Shown here piece by piece: positions 1 through 11,171 of a stretch of DNA of 64,000 nt (the stretch's first letter is position 1; every line of letters starts with the position of its first letter). The notes below the pieces were generated by a model that ran no database searches, was not told the DNA's origin, and saw only the letters and a program-made list of their open reading frames with translations. The translations under genes were made by a program, and so were the position numbers. The DNA is from Bettongia penicillata ogilbyi (taxonomy: Eukaryota; Chordata; Mammalia; Diprotodontia; Potoroidae), in the NCBI GenBank assembly GCA_023548195.1, contig JAJHZJ010000121.1, positions 3,286,220 to 3,350,219 on the forward strand, in the 5' to 3' direction.

Positions 1-66
1 ACTGAGGTGCAGAAAAGCAAAGAGACCTGCCTGTGAACCTGGGTCTTCTGAACTGTGCTCCCTATC
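1..66 (-). repeat. MIR-like SINE fragment
   Basis: Diverged antisense MIR landmarks are visible: 'actgaggtgcagaaaag', then a 'gaacctgggtcttctgaact' block and a terminal 'ctgtgctcc'. The copy is cut by the window edge. Alternative: chance similarity. Confidence 0.4.
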
Positions 67-250
67 AGTTTCCTTAAGGTTTTCCTGTGCCTCTGTGGCA
101 TTGTGTTGCATTGTTTGACTTGCTGTGGATTGAATCCTGCATTACCTACAGCAACCCATTCACTGACCATTTTGTTGCCGGTGTTACTGATTCATTGAAA
201 GAGTTCTCCAGTCCCCTGAAGTTAATATATCCTCTCCACAAGGACAAATT

Positions 251-410
251 TTATTGTTCAGTCATTTCAGTCCTGCCTGACTCTTTGTGAGTCATTTGGG
301 GTTTTCTTGGCAAAGATAACTAGAGTGGGTTGCCATTTCCTTCTCCAGCTCATTTTACAAATGAGGAAAATGAGGCAACAGGGTTAAGTGACTTACCTAG
401 GGTCCAACAC
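251..410 (-). repeat. Marsupial tRNA-SINE (MAR1/WALLSI type), antisense
   Basis: The antisense tail 'gactctttgtgagtcatttggggttttcttggcaaagat' region (265-318) is followed by 'ccatttccttctccagctca' and 'gttaagtgacttacctaggg'. The copy lacks its tRNA-like 5' part. This tail type is characteristic of marsupial genomes and is one basis for the organism call. Confidence 0.85.
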
Positions 411-580
411 TAAGGAAAAATAGAAAATAAAGAACCATAATTAAGCATCTTCCAGTCTCTCTACCCTTCACCCTAGTCCTTCAGAACCTGTCATATTGTA
501 TATCCTTAATTTGGTTATAGTCTTGGTAATAGTTAACAAAATATTTTCCTCACCACAATTTGTTTCATAGGTATTAGATC

Positions 581-758
581 TATTCTTTTTTCTTTTTGTA
601 AATTATATTTTATTTTTTCCAATTACATGTAAAGACTGGTTTCCAACATTCATTTTACATAAGATTTTGAGTTCCAAATTTCATCCCATCTCTTCCTCTT
701 CCCTCTCTAAGACAGCAAGCAGTCCAATACAGGTTATACATATGCAATCATGCATGGG
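581..758 (-). mobile_element. L1 3' end fragment
   Basis: The antisense L1 tail starts with a T/A-rich stretch, then 'ccaattacatgtaaag', 'gagttccaaatttcatccc' and 'caggttatacatatgcaat'. The same block recurs at 37100 and 51760 in this window. Only 3' UTR remains. Confidence 0.75.
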
Positions 759-760
759 GA

Positions 761-915
761 CCTATTCTTAATCCCATTTTATAGATAAGGAAACTGAGAC
801 CCAGAGAGATGAAGGGACTGGCATGACTCATGTCTGAACTGGGGCTAGAATTTAGATCTTCTGATACCAGGTTCAATACTCTGTCATCTGTTCTACACCA
901 TTCTATCTCCCCCAT
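761..915 (-). repeat. MIR, antisense
   Basis: 'cccattttatagataaggaaactgagaccc' region at 774-803, then 'agatcttctgatacc' and a terminal 'ctacaccattc' give the normal antisense MIR order. Confidence 0.7.
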
Positions 916-1865
916 ACCACCATAGGAAGATAGAAAGTAGAATCCTCTTTGGGAAGCAAAAACATTCATGCAGAAACATACAGTGTAGCTTAATTGGAAA
1001 GAACTTCCATGTTATGAGCTATAGTGGGAATCTGTAAGCCTGTTAGAAGATGCTGTTTTTCAGCTTTCTCCTTACAGGCATACCCAGCTACTACCTAAAC
1101 AAGTAATACCTTTTGTTGACCAACTGACTATCCCTCAAGGTGACCTAGCCTTACCCATTACTCATTCTGCCCAGCCCTGAGTAGGGGGGATTTCATGGCC
1201 AGTACATTCTCCCATGTGATTTTTTTTTTTAAAGAGATCTAAGATGTCAGGAGTAGGAAGCTAACCTTCCAACAATAACACAGGAATATGAGGTAGAAAA
1301 CATTTTATCATGCAAGAAGGAAGATTCTTCCAGCTTTTGAAAAAGTCCTGTGGAGGTCAGATCTATTTAACTTGCAGACAGTGTCTGCTCCCTTCCTTCT
1401 GGCTCCTTTCCTGGACTGGGCTGAGAAACTGATGAAAGCCGGATGGTGCTATTAACAGTGTCCCAAGAGGGCACTTGGCAGGTGCATCATGGGTGAACTC
1501 TGACCATAGAGAATTGCTCAGGACCATAGGAGCCATATTGCCAGGGAGGAGTTATGGTCTCAAAGATCTTAGCAGAACAAGAAAGGCCAGCGTAAGATTT
1601 CACAGAGGAGGAAAATTATTTTCATAGGTAAGTCAAAGTTTCTTTCTGTGGTCAAAATTCTTGTCCACTGACTTCCTATGTCTCCTCCCCGCCCCTCTAT
1701 GCATTCAGTTATCTCCTGCTGGACTCACGGCTGCGTTTTTGAGCTAGTTGAAGATGATTCGATACCTGCTTTTTGTGAAACATTTGTGATGGCATCACCA
1801 AGTTAGATTTTAAGAGTGATAAATGCTTTATGTTTATACTTTTCAAATCTCTTTTCCGCATATTA
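916..1865. other. No recognised gene or repeat
   Basis: Single-copy-looking DNA. A T9 run lies near 1221. A good match to a 5' splice site (cataggtaagt) lies near 1624-1634 but has no partner acceptor or long open frame around it. I see no coding signal. Confidence 0.5.
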
Positions 1866-2045
1866 CCTCAAGGGGCAGCATTACATAATGGATAGGATAT
1901 TGATCTTAGAACCTGGAGCCCTGGGTTCTAAGTGACTCATCTATAAAAGAGTAATAATCAATAATAATTCCTGCTCCACAGGGTTGTTATGAAGAAAGTT
2001 CCTTGTGCACTTTAAAGCAGTAGGTAAACGTTGAGTTCTTATCTT
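1866..2045 (+). repeat. tRNA-SINE/CORE-SINE with internal deletion
   Basis: Head 'ggcagcattacataatggatagg', then a jump from 'cctgggttcta' to 'gtgactcatctataaaag', then the CORE-type tail 'ccacagggttgttatgaag...ttgtgcactttaaagcag'. About 40-60 bases of the middle are missing. Confidence 0.7.
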
Positions 2046-2050
2046 ATTTG

Positions 2051-2215
2051 AGGTACGTAGAAAACAGCCTCATTACTCCCATTCTACAGATGAGGAAACT
2101 GAGCCCATGATAAGCCAAGTGACTTCCCTGGTGTCACACAGGGAGTCAGTAGTGAAGCTAGGACTTGAATATAGGTCTCCTACCCCTTTACCTTCCCTTT
2201 CTACATAGCACCCTG
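2051..2215 (-). repeat. MIR, antisense
   Basis: 'cccattctacagatgaggaaactgagccc', 'caagtgacttccctggtgtcacac' and 'aggtctcctac' blocks in antisense order. It lies head-to-tail beside the preceding SINE. Confidence 0.75.
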
Positions 2216-2330
2216 CATGCTAAACTATGGGATAAGTTTTTGACAGGCATCGACAACTTCAAAGGAAAGAGATAGTACAATGAGCTATATTTCACTAGTT
2301 CCTAAACTATAAGTGGGTGATAGTCTCCCA

Positions 2331-2440
2331 TAAGTGGGGTACATACTATATGCAAGAGCCTATGACGTATGAAATTAAAGCAGACATCCTTGCTCCCTGA
2401 GAGCTTACAATCTAGTAGGGAAACTAAGGCACATACACAA
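2331..2440 (-). repeat. L2 3' end, antisense
   Basis: 'ctatatgcaagagcc...' followed by 'ccttgctccctgagagcttacaatctag' is the antisense L2 3' UTR signature. Confidence 0.65.
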
Positions 2441-2460
2441 AAAATTCTGAAAATAGCCTG

Positions 2461-2665
2461 CTTTTATATGGAAAGAGTGTTGTCCTTAAGGGTTACAACC
2501 CACCTCTAACACTTACTAAGTGTGTGACCATTGTAAATCATTTCACCTGTCACAGCCTCAGCGTCTTCATCTATAAAATGGGGATGAGTACTGAAGTGCA
2601 CATTTCACGGAGTGCTTTTCAAACCTTCAAGTTTTATGTAAATATCAGCTCATTATTATCACAGT
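2461..2665 (+). repeat. MIR/CORE-SINE
   Basis: Sense order: 'aacacttactaagtgtgtgacc', 'catttcacctgtcacagcctcag', 'cttcatctataaaatgggg', and the tail 'ggagtgcttttcaaacc' ending in 'cattattatc'. Confidence 0.75.
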
Positions 2666-2714
2666 GCTTTGAAATTTACAAAATTACATGAAGCGGTGAT
2701 CACCTCCAGCTAGA

Positions 2715-2850
2715 GGAGTCTCCATAAAATCAGTGGTATTTGCTCTGGGCCTTGAGGGATGGCTAGGATTTCAGCGATGCAGATGACAGGCAGGGAAAAA
2801 CATTCCAAGACTAGGGGATGGTGGGAGCAAGGATGTGGAAGTGGATGGAA
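2715..2850 (-). repeat. L2 fragment, antisense
   Basis: 'gctctgggccttgagggatggctaggatttc' region followed by 'aaaacattccaagactagg' and 'gagcaaggatgtgg' matches the order of the antisense L2 3' UTR. Confidence 0.55.
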
Positions 2851-3310
2851 AAGAATCTAGCATTCATCCAGGTTACCAGATATGATTCTGCAAGTCTCAA
2901 ATAGAGCCAGCATTTGAATATGGTTTCCAAACCACTTAACTTAAAACCAAGCCTCTCAGGAGAATCTGGACTCAGAAAATATTTGACCCACGTGAGGAGC
3001 AGATCTTCATCTCCCTAGGTACTAGAGGCAAACCACAAAGTCATATTTTTACTATTTTTCTCATTTCTGAAACTTGACTCTTCAAGAACTGAGGCTTAAA
3101 GTTAACTGCTTGTTGACCTCTTGTTGAAGGCCTTTAAATAATCAAATATACCCCTGTGTCAAGAAATCCAAGGGATGGGGGCCCATGAGGATGGCCCTAA
3201 AAGAAAGATGAATACAGAAACTCTTTTCTAAACCATTTCTCAACGGAATTGGTGGAAAAAAAGGGGAAAGGGAGAGAATTCAGGACATTTGCTGCAGGTA
3301 AGATTTTATA
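2851..3310. other. No recognised gene or repeat
   Basis: Mixed-sequence DNA with no convincing open frame or repeat signature. Confidence 0.45.
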
Positions 3311-3424
3311 CCAAATGCTCCAAAAGTCTTATTCAGTTTTAAGCCCCAGTATAAAATTTTATTTTATAATATCATTAAGCTTTCCTGGCTTAAAATTGCA
3401 CTAAGACTTTTGAAGGGCGGCCTG
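3311..3424. mobile_element. Mariner/Tc1-type MITE with terminal inverted repeats
   Basis: Two inverted arms, 'ccaaaagtcttattcagtttt' region (3320-3343) and its near reverse complement at 3388-3413, enclose about 45 bases. A TA dinucleotide abuts both ends (3309-3310 and 3425-3426), as expected for a Tc1/mariner target duplication. The element is 114 bp and non-coding, so it was moved in trans. The arms differ at several bases, indicating age. Confidence 0.7.
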
Positions 3425-3642
3425 TATTCTTTTAGCCTCTTGATAATGAAATATTGCCTAAAAGTGGGAGAGAGTGAACAAAACAAGTGTGCTGAAGGTT
3501 TATTATATATGCCAGGGGGCACTGTGGTACAATTTTAATGATTCTATCCCTCCTGAGTTCCTGGCAGTGTTGGGTTAATTTTGAGTTTCTATAGTTATGT
3601 GCTCCATTGATTTCCAGAATGGGATTTTGAGCAAGGTAGTTT

Positions 3643-3700
3643 TCCATAGCAATAATAATTTTATCATTAATAAATAATAATATTTATTATAATAAAGTAA
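3643..3700. repeat. AT-rich (TAA)n-like low complexity
   Basis: Run of aataat/taataa units with no other sequence type. Confidence 0.7.
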
Positions 3701-4038
3701 AGGCAGGTGAAGAGCTCCTCCCTCAACTATTGAAAGATCGCTGATGCCATAGGTTCATGTGGTTGTTATAGGTATTTTCTCCTCTTCCAGACAAGACAGG
3801 CCACTTATTATAGCAAGAAGTTCCTGTTTACGGAATCTGGATTAGCTCCTGCTAAATATTTACCTCCCAGGACTAACACTCCTAAAGGTTGCTTTTTAAA
3901 AGTGTTACTTAAGAAGGATGATGGATTGCCATATTATATATAGCTCTCTTCTTCGTGGATTTCATCATCCAAGTAATTTAGTTTGCCTATGTGATTTGTG
4001 TGTGTGTGAGAAAGAGAAGTTTGGGGCACAGAGGTAAT
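3701..4038. other. No recognised gene or repeat
   Basis: Contains a short (tg)6 run near 3998. Nothing else is recognised. Confidence 0.45.
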
Positions 4039-4175
4039 TCAGTTCAAGTCAACAAACATTTATTAAGTGACTGCTAGCATCTGGGAAATAAAGAAACAAA
4101 AATGAACCCATCTTTGCCTACAGTGAGCTTACATTCTGATGGGGGAAACAGCAAGTGTATAGATAAGTAATATAA
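4039..4175 (-). repeat. L2 3' end, antisense
   Basis: 'gtcaacaaacatttattaagtg' followed by 'cagtgagcttacattctgatggggg'. Probably the same copy as the fragment at 4788-4905, separated by a SINE insertion. Confidence 0.75.
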
Positions 4176-4237
4176 AACACACATCTATGTATGTAATATG
4201 TGTGTACATACACATATTGTATATAATTATACATGTA

Positions 4238-4470
4238 ATTGTTGTTTAATCATTTCTTCATGACCCCATTTGGGTTTTTCTTGGCAAAGATACTGGATTG
4301 CTTTGCCATTTCCTTCTCCAGCTCATTTTACAGATGAGGAAACTGAGGCAAACAGGGTTAAGTGATTTGTCCAGGGTCATACAGCTAGTAAATGTCTGAG
4401 AAAGGATTTGAACTCGGGTCTTCTTGATTCCAGGACCTGTGTTCTATCCACTGCACAACCTATCTGCCTA
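4238..4470 (-). repeat. Marsupial tRNA-SINE (MAR1/WALLSI type), antisense, nearly complete
   Basis: The full antisense order is present: 'gttgtttaatcatttcttcatgacccc', 'gggtttttcttggcaaagat', 'cagatgaggaaactgaggca', 'gtcatacagctagtaaatg', and the tRNA-like head ending 'ctatccactgcacaacctatctgcc'. It sits inside an L2 copy. Confidence 0.9.
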
Positions 4471-4516
4471 AAGTATATATACATATGTGCACATATACAC
4501 ACACACACACACATGG
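4471..4516. repeat. (TA)/(CA)n microsatellite
   Basis: 'tatatatacatatg' then (ca)9 at about 4497-4514, abutting the SINE head. Confidence 0.85.
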
Positions 4517-4787
4517 GTGCACTGGAATCAGTTCAAAGTAGCTCATGAGGGCTAACTGTTAAATTTTCAGTGTGAGCATTTATACCTCAGAAATCTGCAT
4601 ACACTGCAAATCAAAATGTATTATTTTGTTCATTGTCTAGACTTAAGAAAGTGATGGAGAAAAATGTTAATAATACAGATTAACCTTAAAAGGGTGTTGT
4701 TCACACTTTTTTCCCAGAGAGTTAACATTTACTAGGAGAGAAATAGAGAGAAAAAGGAGGAGGAGGAGGAGAGATACAAAGATTAAA

Positions 4788-4905
4788 TTAGGAGTGGGGG
4801 AAGAACGTTAATGATTGGGGGCATCAGAAAAGCCCTCATATATGAAGTAGAGCCTTAGCTGAGTCTTAAGGGGCTATAGGGATTCCAGGAGGAAGAAGGA
4901 GATAA
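4788..4905 (-). repeat. L2 fragment, antisense
   Basis: 'gcatcagaaaagccctcat', 'gagccttagctgagtcttaagg' and 'attccaggaggaag' follow the antisense L2 3' UTR order (improper processing of the insertion site by the upstream SINE explains the gap). Preceded by an (agg)n run at 4755-4772. Confidence 0.55.
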
Positions 4906-5010
4906 ACACTTGAACACTAGACTAGAAATTAGGAGATACAGATTCTATATATAAGCTATAGTACCATTAAAATTTTGACCATCATCAATATTATTATTAT
5001 ATAGATATAT

Positions 5011-5210
5011 GGCAGCTAGGGAGTACAGTGGATAGAATATTCGATGTCAGGAAGACCTGAGTTCAAATCCATCCTCAGAAACTGACTAACTCTGTGACCC
5101 TGGGCAAGTCACTTGCTCTCTGTTTGCTTCAGTTTCTTCAACTGTAAATTGGAGCTTACTTATTACAATGCAAGACACAAAGTAGGTACTTTCTAAATGT
5201 AGCTGTTAAG
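5011..5210 (+). repeat. Marsupial tRNA-SINE
   Basis: tRNA-like head 'ggcagctagggagtacagtgg', A/B-box-like 'gagttcaaatccatcctcag', then 'tgaccctgggcaagtcactt', 'ttcttcaactgtaaa' and a CORE-type tail 'acaaagtaggtactttctaaatg'. Confidence 0.9.
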
Positions 5211-5250
5211 TCATTCCATCTCAATGTTTTTTCTTCTGTCCTTACTTACA

Positions 5251-5330
5251 CATACTGACTTTATGACCTTGGACAAGTTACACAACCTCTAAGAGCCCCA
5301 GGCAACTTTCTAAGATGGTTAGGTTTCCTA
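5251..5330 (+). repeat. MIR fragment
   Basis: 'tgactttatgaccttggacaagttacacaacctct' region followed by 'aagatggtt'. Short but in correct MIR order. Confidence 0.55.
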
Positions 5331-5734
5331 GAAGGTATGGATCTTTATTGGGAGGGGGAATTCTTCACCAAAAACTCTCCACCTCTGTGAAATCACAGGT
5401 CTAGTAAAACAGCAAGGGGGGGATTGAAGGGGAGATTCCATTTTAGAAAGCCATTTAGATAAACTAAAATACAGTAGGTAAACACAATGATGGTGTGTGT
5501 TTAAAATGGGGTATGGATGAAAATATTTTGAAAAGGAAAAAGCCTGCAGACCAAAAGTATTCCTGTGGTGCATTGCTTTGAGGAAATCTTAACATCTGAA
5601 GCAGATGTGCCGAATTTCATGAGACAAGTGCCCTGCCCCCTTCATGACCACCACCCCTATATTCTGTAGTTGTATGACTTGGTTTAGTGGTGCTCGATTT
5701 AAAGTAACAGAAAACCCAGACCCAAGATACAACA
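5331..5734. other. No confident assignment
   Basis: The block 'gaaatcacaggtctagtaaaac' near 5388-5409 resembles part of an old LINE/SINE tail. The rest is unassigned. Confidence 0.4.
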
Positions 5735-5975
5735 GTCATTTATTTCATTGTAATTCAACAAATATTTATTAAATGCTTACTGTGTGCAAGGCACTATATT
5801 AGACTGTGGGGATATGAAGATAAAAATCTAAAGGTAGTTTCTATAGGCTAAGGGATGGGAGGGGGTGAAAATGGAAGTTGGAAAAACAGTAGAAGACACT
5901 CCTTTCAGAGAGCAAATAATCTAGTTGGATGGGGAAAAAAAGCACACAGATAAAACTACTAGATAATAATGATAA
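5735..5975 (-). repeat. L2 3' end, antisense
   Basis: 'ttcaacaaatatttattaaatgcttactgtgtgcaaggcact' region (5755-5797), 'gtggggatatgaaga', and further on 'gcaaataatctagttggatgggg' (5911-5935). Confidence 0.75.
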
Positions 5976-6916
5976 AAACCTATGAAAAGCATAATATACA
6001 TGTGCTTTGAGGCATTTTACTAATAGTGGCCATGAATCTGTGTTGACTGACCCCCAGTCTTTTTCTTGGTCACCCTTTGCACAAATGGTATGTATGTATA
6101 AAACAACAGTGATACAGATCTGTGACGATGGAACAGAAGAGTTCATTAGCCCATTCATTAATCAAATGCATGAACCTTTCCTCATTAATCCTATCCTCTA
6201 ATCTTCTGAACAAGCAAATACTTAAGTATTAAGGAATTAGGCATAGAGACCATAAGCACAGGGCCAGGTTGGGACCGATGGCCCCCAAGGAACTCTACTT
6301 GAAATGGAATTCTCATCCCCATTCTTAATAAGATTTGGTCTTGAACTTAACCTCACTCTTTGGGGATCCTTTTTAGTGGAGAAGATTGAGGCTGGGGCAG
6401 ACTATCTAGGGCTCCTATTCCAGAGTGGAGATGGCTTCTTACTCCTCCCCAGCTTTATGGGTAGAGAGATGAGAAGAAATTCTTCAAAATGAACATCTTA
6501 CTGAGCTTATCCAAACGTTAAATACTTACTTTAGGAGAAAATGACCTAAGCCTAGATAGCTTAATACAAGCACCTTGATAGTATGCATTACACAGATGAC
6601 TTGATTCTTTGAATTTGGATGGTCTCATATTTTGGCAAATGTCACTGTTTCTGGTTGATAAAGTGACTGACAGTACCACATGAAGTCCTGTTTTCTTGTA
6701 AAAGATGAGAATACCATTTCTACTCTTAGCTATAAATTGTAGATATTTTAATATGTAAGCATTGTTAGTAACTTAGTAACTTGCAAACGAATCCTTTCTG
6801 TCCATTTCCTTGAATTTGGCTTTACTTATCAGTTCACCTAGATGTTTCTCTTGGAAATGATAATTACTTGCATAGCGGTATTTTGCATCATAGATATTAT
6901 TAGTCTTGGTTTTCAT
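5976..6916. other. No recognised gene or repeat
   Basis: Two short open frames near 6007-6201 and 6304-6492 (+) have no recognisable domain and no coding context. I treat them as chance. Confidence 0.5.
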
Positions 6917-6997
6917 CCTCTCTGTCTCTCTCTCTCTGTCTTTGTCTGTCTGTCTCTCTCTATCTCTGTCGCTCTGCCTCTCTCCTTCTCTCTCTCA

Positions 6998-7036
<39 letters not shown>
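6917..7036. repeat. (CT)n microsatellite
   Basis: About 120 bases of ctctct with tg and gt interruptions, purest at 6993-7036. A homopurine/homopyrimidine tract of this length can adopt triplex DNA. Confidence 0.95.
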
Positions 7037-7039
<3 letters not shown>

Positions 7040-7815
7040 ATTAAAACAAAAACAGAATAAATGAGCTATTTTTTTCCTGGCAAGTAAAATAGTTAATAGG
7101 TGGGAAAGTATGTTTTAGGGAAGACTGTTTATTAAACACACCTCTGCTGCCAAGTTACTAAAATCCAATTAAATAACATCCCTGCTCTCTTGTACATTCC
7201 CTCTCTTTATTTTTCTTCCTCTGTTTCTCCCCCCTTTTATTCTCTCCTGCTTTTATTTTTCTCTGTGTTAGTTTTCTCACAAAACTGCCTTCCTTCCTAA
7301 GCTGTGTTTTGCCCTTGCATCTCTCATTTCATCAGGTTATGCTTGACTGAGAAGGTCAGAACTGCTGAGCAAAAATGTTTAATCTAAAGCTTGCTATGTC
7401 CTTGGTTGAAGGAGCCAATGATCAATTAAAAAAACAGCTGAGAATCATATCCTGGTTGTTTGCTAGGATATACTTCTTTACTTTATAAGACAAATTCATG
7501 TTCTCCTCCATACCCCAGAAGTCTTAGTTTCACAAAAGCTTCATATGGCATGACCTCCAGTCACCTCACCATTCTGGACAGTCTACTGTAGATATACCTC
7601 ACTTTGTCAATTACCTTCCTAAAATGTCTCTCCTAGAGATTGACAGAATATTCCAGAAACTATCTCACTGAGACAAAGTATTATAGAACTGTAACCTCTT
7701 TCTGGATACCACATTTCTGTCAGTGCAACTAAAGTTCACATTAGCTGTTCGGGCTGCATCAATTAACACAGGTTTTCTAGGGTTTCTCTGAAGCTGTCCC
7801 TTTTGTCATTTCCTC
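7037..7815. other. No recognised gene or repeat
   Basis: T- and C-rich stretch at 7190-7260, otherwise mixed sequence without recognised features. Confidence 0.45.
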
Positions 7816-8230
7816 TGTGACAATTAAAAAGTTCAAGAGACATAGTTTCTGGGTAATTAATAATTTTATTAACAATGCTAGCATATTATCAATAAAAGGG
7901 TCAGTGAGTCTCTCAAATGCCAGAGATTCCTCATGGAACCCACTCAATGCTTATATACCCTTGGAAGGGTGGGTGTTCCTGAGGGTGCCAATCAACACTG
8001 CTTGGTTAACAAGTAATGAGAGAATGAATATTATAATGAGAGGTGGGCCCATTCTGATGAGAGGCTAGATGATGTGACCTTGATTATGTCACTTACAGTT
8101 ATCATTTCCATGTCAAGACTTTCCCCATTGTAGTTTTGATAGATCACAGGTTGGTATAAGAAATTAAATGGGAAATTTTTAGGAGTTTTGCAGAAGCTGC
8201 AGACGACACGCAAAGGCCAGCAGACAACAT
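7816..8230 (-). mobile_element. Probable solo LTR (unidentified retrovirus-like family)
   Basis: Read on the minus strand, a TATA element 'gtatataagc' (about 7952-7961) is followed roughly 95 bases later by a polyadenylation signal 'aataaa' (about 7864-7869) and then about 50 bases to a CA-like end at 7816. This is the U3-R-U5 spacing of an LTR. The other end reads TGTTGTCTGC at 8230. I could not find a matching target duplication, so the boundaries are tentative. Alternative: chance arrangement in unique DNA. Confidence 0.45.
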
Positions 8231-9589
8231 AGAAAAAGTTTAGAAACTCAAAAATATGTAAATTTTTGTATACTATTGTATAATAATCAATAATTATATA
8301 ATGTATAATTGTATAATATCAACCCATTTTACAATCAGATACTGTAAACACAGCATAAAGAATAAGACAAAATTCAGACTTCTTTTCTGGTATGAAGGGA
8401 GGCCCAAAAAATTATATTTGGATTTGCTCCTAATGCCTCCCCCAATGTGGAAGAGAACACTGTACTTCCAAATCACTCCCAGCCTTGGGCAATTTAGACA
8501 AAGGATCTGTATCCCTCACCCAAGCCTGAGTAGAACATAGTAACCTTGGAATTTCATCTTAGATTAAATTCCTAAAGTTGGGTGGGGTAGTATTACCTAG
8601 ATTGAGAAGAATGTTAATCCTATCTACTCTCATCAGTCCTGTCTTTCAGAGACAGAGCATTGAAATTAAAACTTTAGAAAAAGGGGAGAAATTTGGGATC
8701 TTCCTAAAACATCCATCATTAATAATAATTTTTCTCGCTTCTAGCATAGTAGTCTTCCTTCTTATTCATATACCATCAACTATAGGAAAAAAGTGCTCCA
8801 AATTACTAATTAGAAAAGTACAAATTAGAGCAATGCTGAGACTCTCCCTCCCATTCGTCAATAGAACAGTTCTGTCCCCAATCCCAGCTCTCGCCAGGCC
8901 TTCTGTGGTCTTCAGCCTCAGCTCTGCATCCTCAGTGTGGCTCCTGTGCCCCAGCTTCTATTACACAGGCATGAGAGTCTACTCTAGAGCTAATTGGTAT
9001 TGAGGCTTCCCAAGACAAATACTCCTTGACAGCTTTGCACACACGTGTTATTCTATAAGATGTTTCCATCAACTGCTCCAAGTTGGTAGGAGTTGTCATG
9101 AGTCAGTGTCATCTGGATGCCATGTTAGCTTTTGGTTGTATATGAAGTTATCACCTTCTTCCAGGCTGACCTGATCAGCTTCTTCAGACTTTACTGCTCC
9201 TGTCTGTGACTTTGTCTGTTTAGTCAAGCATTCACAGGAATTATAAGGTCAGTGGGCTCTCCCTTTTGTACTGAATGATAGACTTAACATGGGAAACACT
9301 TTCTGCAGTATTCCACCCAAAGTAAATTGTCTTTCTAGTTTTTGCAAACAGGTTTGCCTTATGCAAAACCAACCCTCTGCATACATTTTGTCTATCTTTT
9401 AAAATCAGAAGCCAGCCAGTTCCATAGTGACTCTGCCACCTTTTTTACTCAAACTGCCCATATTTGTTCCCGGGGGGTACATGGTGCTTCCCCAGAGAAG
9501 ATTCCTAACTCAGGCTGAAGCTATCCTTTTACCTGCCCATAGGCAGTGCTTCTCTGCTTCACAGCCTAGGCCCCATCGCCTTTTCAGTC
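8231..9589. other. Unassigned, with a possible L1 ORF2 scrap
   Basis: AT-rich start (8250-8345). At about 8785-8850 (+) the sequence 'aaaaagtgctccaaattactaattag' and following bases resemble L1 ORF2 near its C-terminus (the KCSK..IR..QI motif). The 141-codon open frame around it (8578-9003) has no other recognisable content. Confidence 0.35.
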
Positions 9590-9950
9590 TTCTTACACTT
9601 CTTTCTCTTCAGTCCAGGGACCCTGACCTCTTTGCTGTTCCATCACCAAGACATTCCCTCTAGGCTCCAGGCATTTTTTCTGGCTGTTCCCAGGTTGGGA
9701 CTTCCTTCAAGTTCTAACTAAAATTTCACCTTTTACAGGAAATCTTTTCCAATCCCTCTTAATTCTAGTGCCTTCCCTCAGTTGATTTTTTTCTCTTTAT
9801 CCTGCATATAGCTTGTTTGTATATATTTGCTTACTTAGTCTCCTCTGTTAGATTGCAATATGTCCTTGAGGGCAGGAACTGTCTTTGAATCCCCAGCACT
9901 TAGCCTAGTGCCTAGAACACTTTAGGTGCTTAATAAATACTCCTTGACTG
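9590..9950 (+). repeat. L2 3' end, sense
   Basis: Sense order: 'tctttgctgttccatc', 'ctaaaatttcacctttta', 'gattgcaatatgtccttgagggcaggaactgtc', 'ccccagcacttagcctagtgcctag', ending 'ggtgcttaataaatactccttgactg'. Confidence 0.85.
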
Positions 9951-10708
9951 GTCCAACCTTGCCTCCCCCACAGATAGAAGAGCTTTCTAAAATAGAAGAC
10001 TTTATTCCTATACAAAGTATTATTCCTGATTTATGTTGTCTCTGAAATACTCCTTTTCTTCAAAAATGTTATAGATTTCCTGAATATCTCCTCCTCCGTT
10101 AGACAGAGATTTGTATAAGCTAATCCCCAAGTGTTTTTACCTACTGTAATGGTACCAAGAATTTTTGAGAGATCTAACAAATCTGACAATTTGCAGAATA
10201 CGTATCTTGTGGTCTCTCTTGGTCTGACTTTGAAGGGAACTATCTTACTAAGTTCTTAATAGTTCCTTTTAACAATCTTACATCACTAGTTTTAATGTCA
10301 TCAGAGTCTATTAGGTATAATCTAATATCAGAAAACCTCTGTGATTCTCCACACCTTTGAATGACAGTGAATATGATATTCCAGAGCTTATATATTTTCA
10401 ACTGATTGCTATATAATTAGAGTATTTAAGCTACTTTTTAATAAGCATGATGCATGAAATATGCAAAGCAATGAATCGTATAATGTACAGTCTCCTATTT
10501 AATTTTTGACCCAGCTCATCGTCTATCCTAAGCACTGTTCTGAGATTATACACATCTATTTATATACTAATCCAATAGTTTGCCTATCTAGTTGTACTTT
10601 GCAGTGTGGATATTATGTACTTTTCATCCACTTTGTGTTTCTGGTATGGGTGGTTAGATTGGTTTCTTTAAAATAACTGTGAATTTCACTAAGGATACTT
10701 TAATTAAT
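9951..10708. other. No recognised gene or repeat
   Basis: AT-rich, no repeat signature I can name and no coding signal. Confidence 0.45.
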
Positions 10709-11170
10709 TTATTCATTCAACAAATATTAAGAAATCTTTTCACACTGTTTGCAGAATGTTATGTTAGGTTAAGTACTGGGCAGATATAAAATTTAGACAA
10801 AGCTGAGATAAGACAGAGTCTTTGCCTTCGTTGAATGTGCATACTAGTAAGGAAATAAGATACAAGAGTGGATAATTATAATTCTCATTCAGTTGTTAAG
10901 TGCATTAGACAGCTACAAAAATAAATACTACATGAGCTCAAAAGGGGAAGATTGTTACTGACTGGGGGATCGGAAAGGTTTCTTGCAGGAGGTGGCATGT
11001 GAATGGAGATTTTTTTTTTAAGTGGGTAGAAAATCAATAAAGAGGGAGAGGGGAAAGAAACATTCCAGAAACAGGGAAAAAATGTGAGCAAAAACAGGGG
11101 AAATGTTAAGTGGCACATTTGAGAAGCAGAGCAGAGAATGAAAACAGCAGAGAAATTTGGCTGCAGTGTA
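10709..11170 (-). repeat. L2 3' region, antisense
   Basis: Starts at the L2 terminus 'attcattcaacaaatatt', then 'agagtctttgccttcgttgaatgtgcat', 'gatcggaaaggtttcttgcaggagg' and 'aaacattccagaaacaggg', in antisense order. Confidence 0.75.
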
Positions 11171-11171
11171 G

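Noticed and set aside
1624..1634. Consensus 5' splice site (cataggtaagt)
   Set aside because: No matching upstream acceptor with an open exon; such sites occur by chance at this scale.
5011..5080. tRNA-like A/B box sequence
   Set aside because: Part of a SINE head with the full SINE body behind it, so not a tRNA gene. The same holds for 22399, 35025 and 59481.
5841..6158. 105-codon minus open frame, hydrophobic
   Set aside because: Starts in an L2 3' UTR and has low-complexity Leu/Ser/Phe content.
8578..9003. 141-codon + open frame, among the longest in the window
   Set aside because: No signal peptide, domain or codon pattern. A short stretch resembles L1 ORF2; the rest is probably chance.
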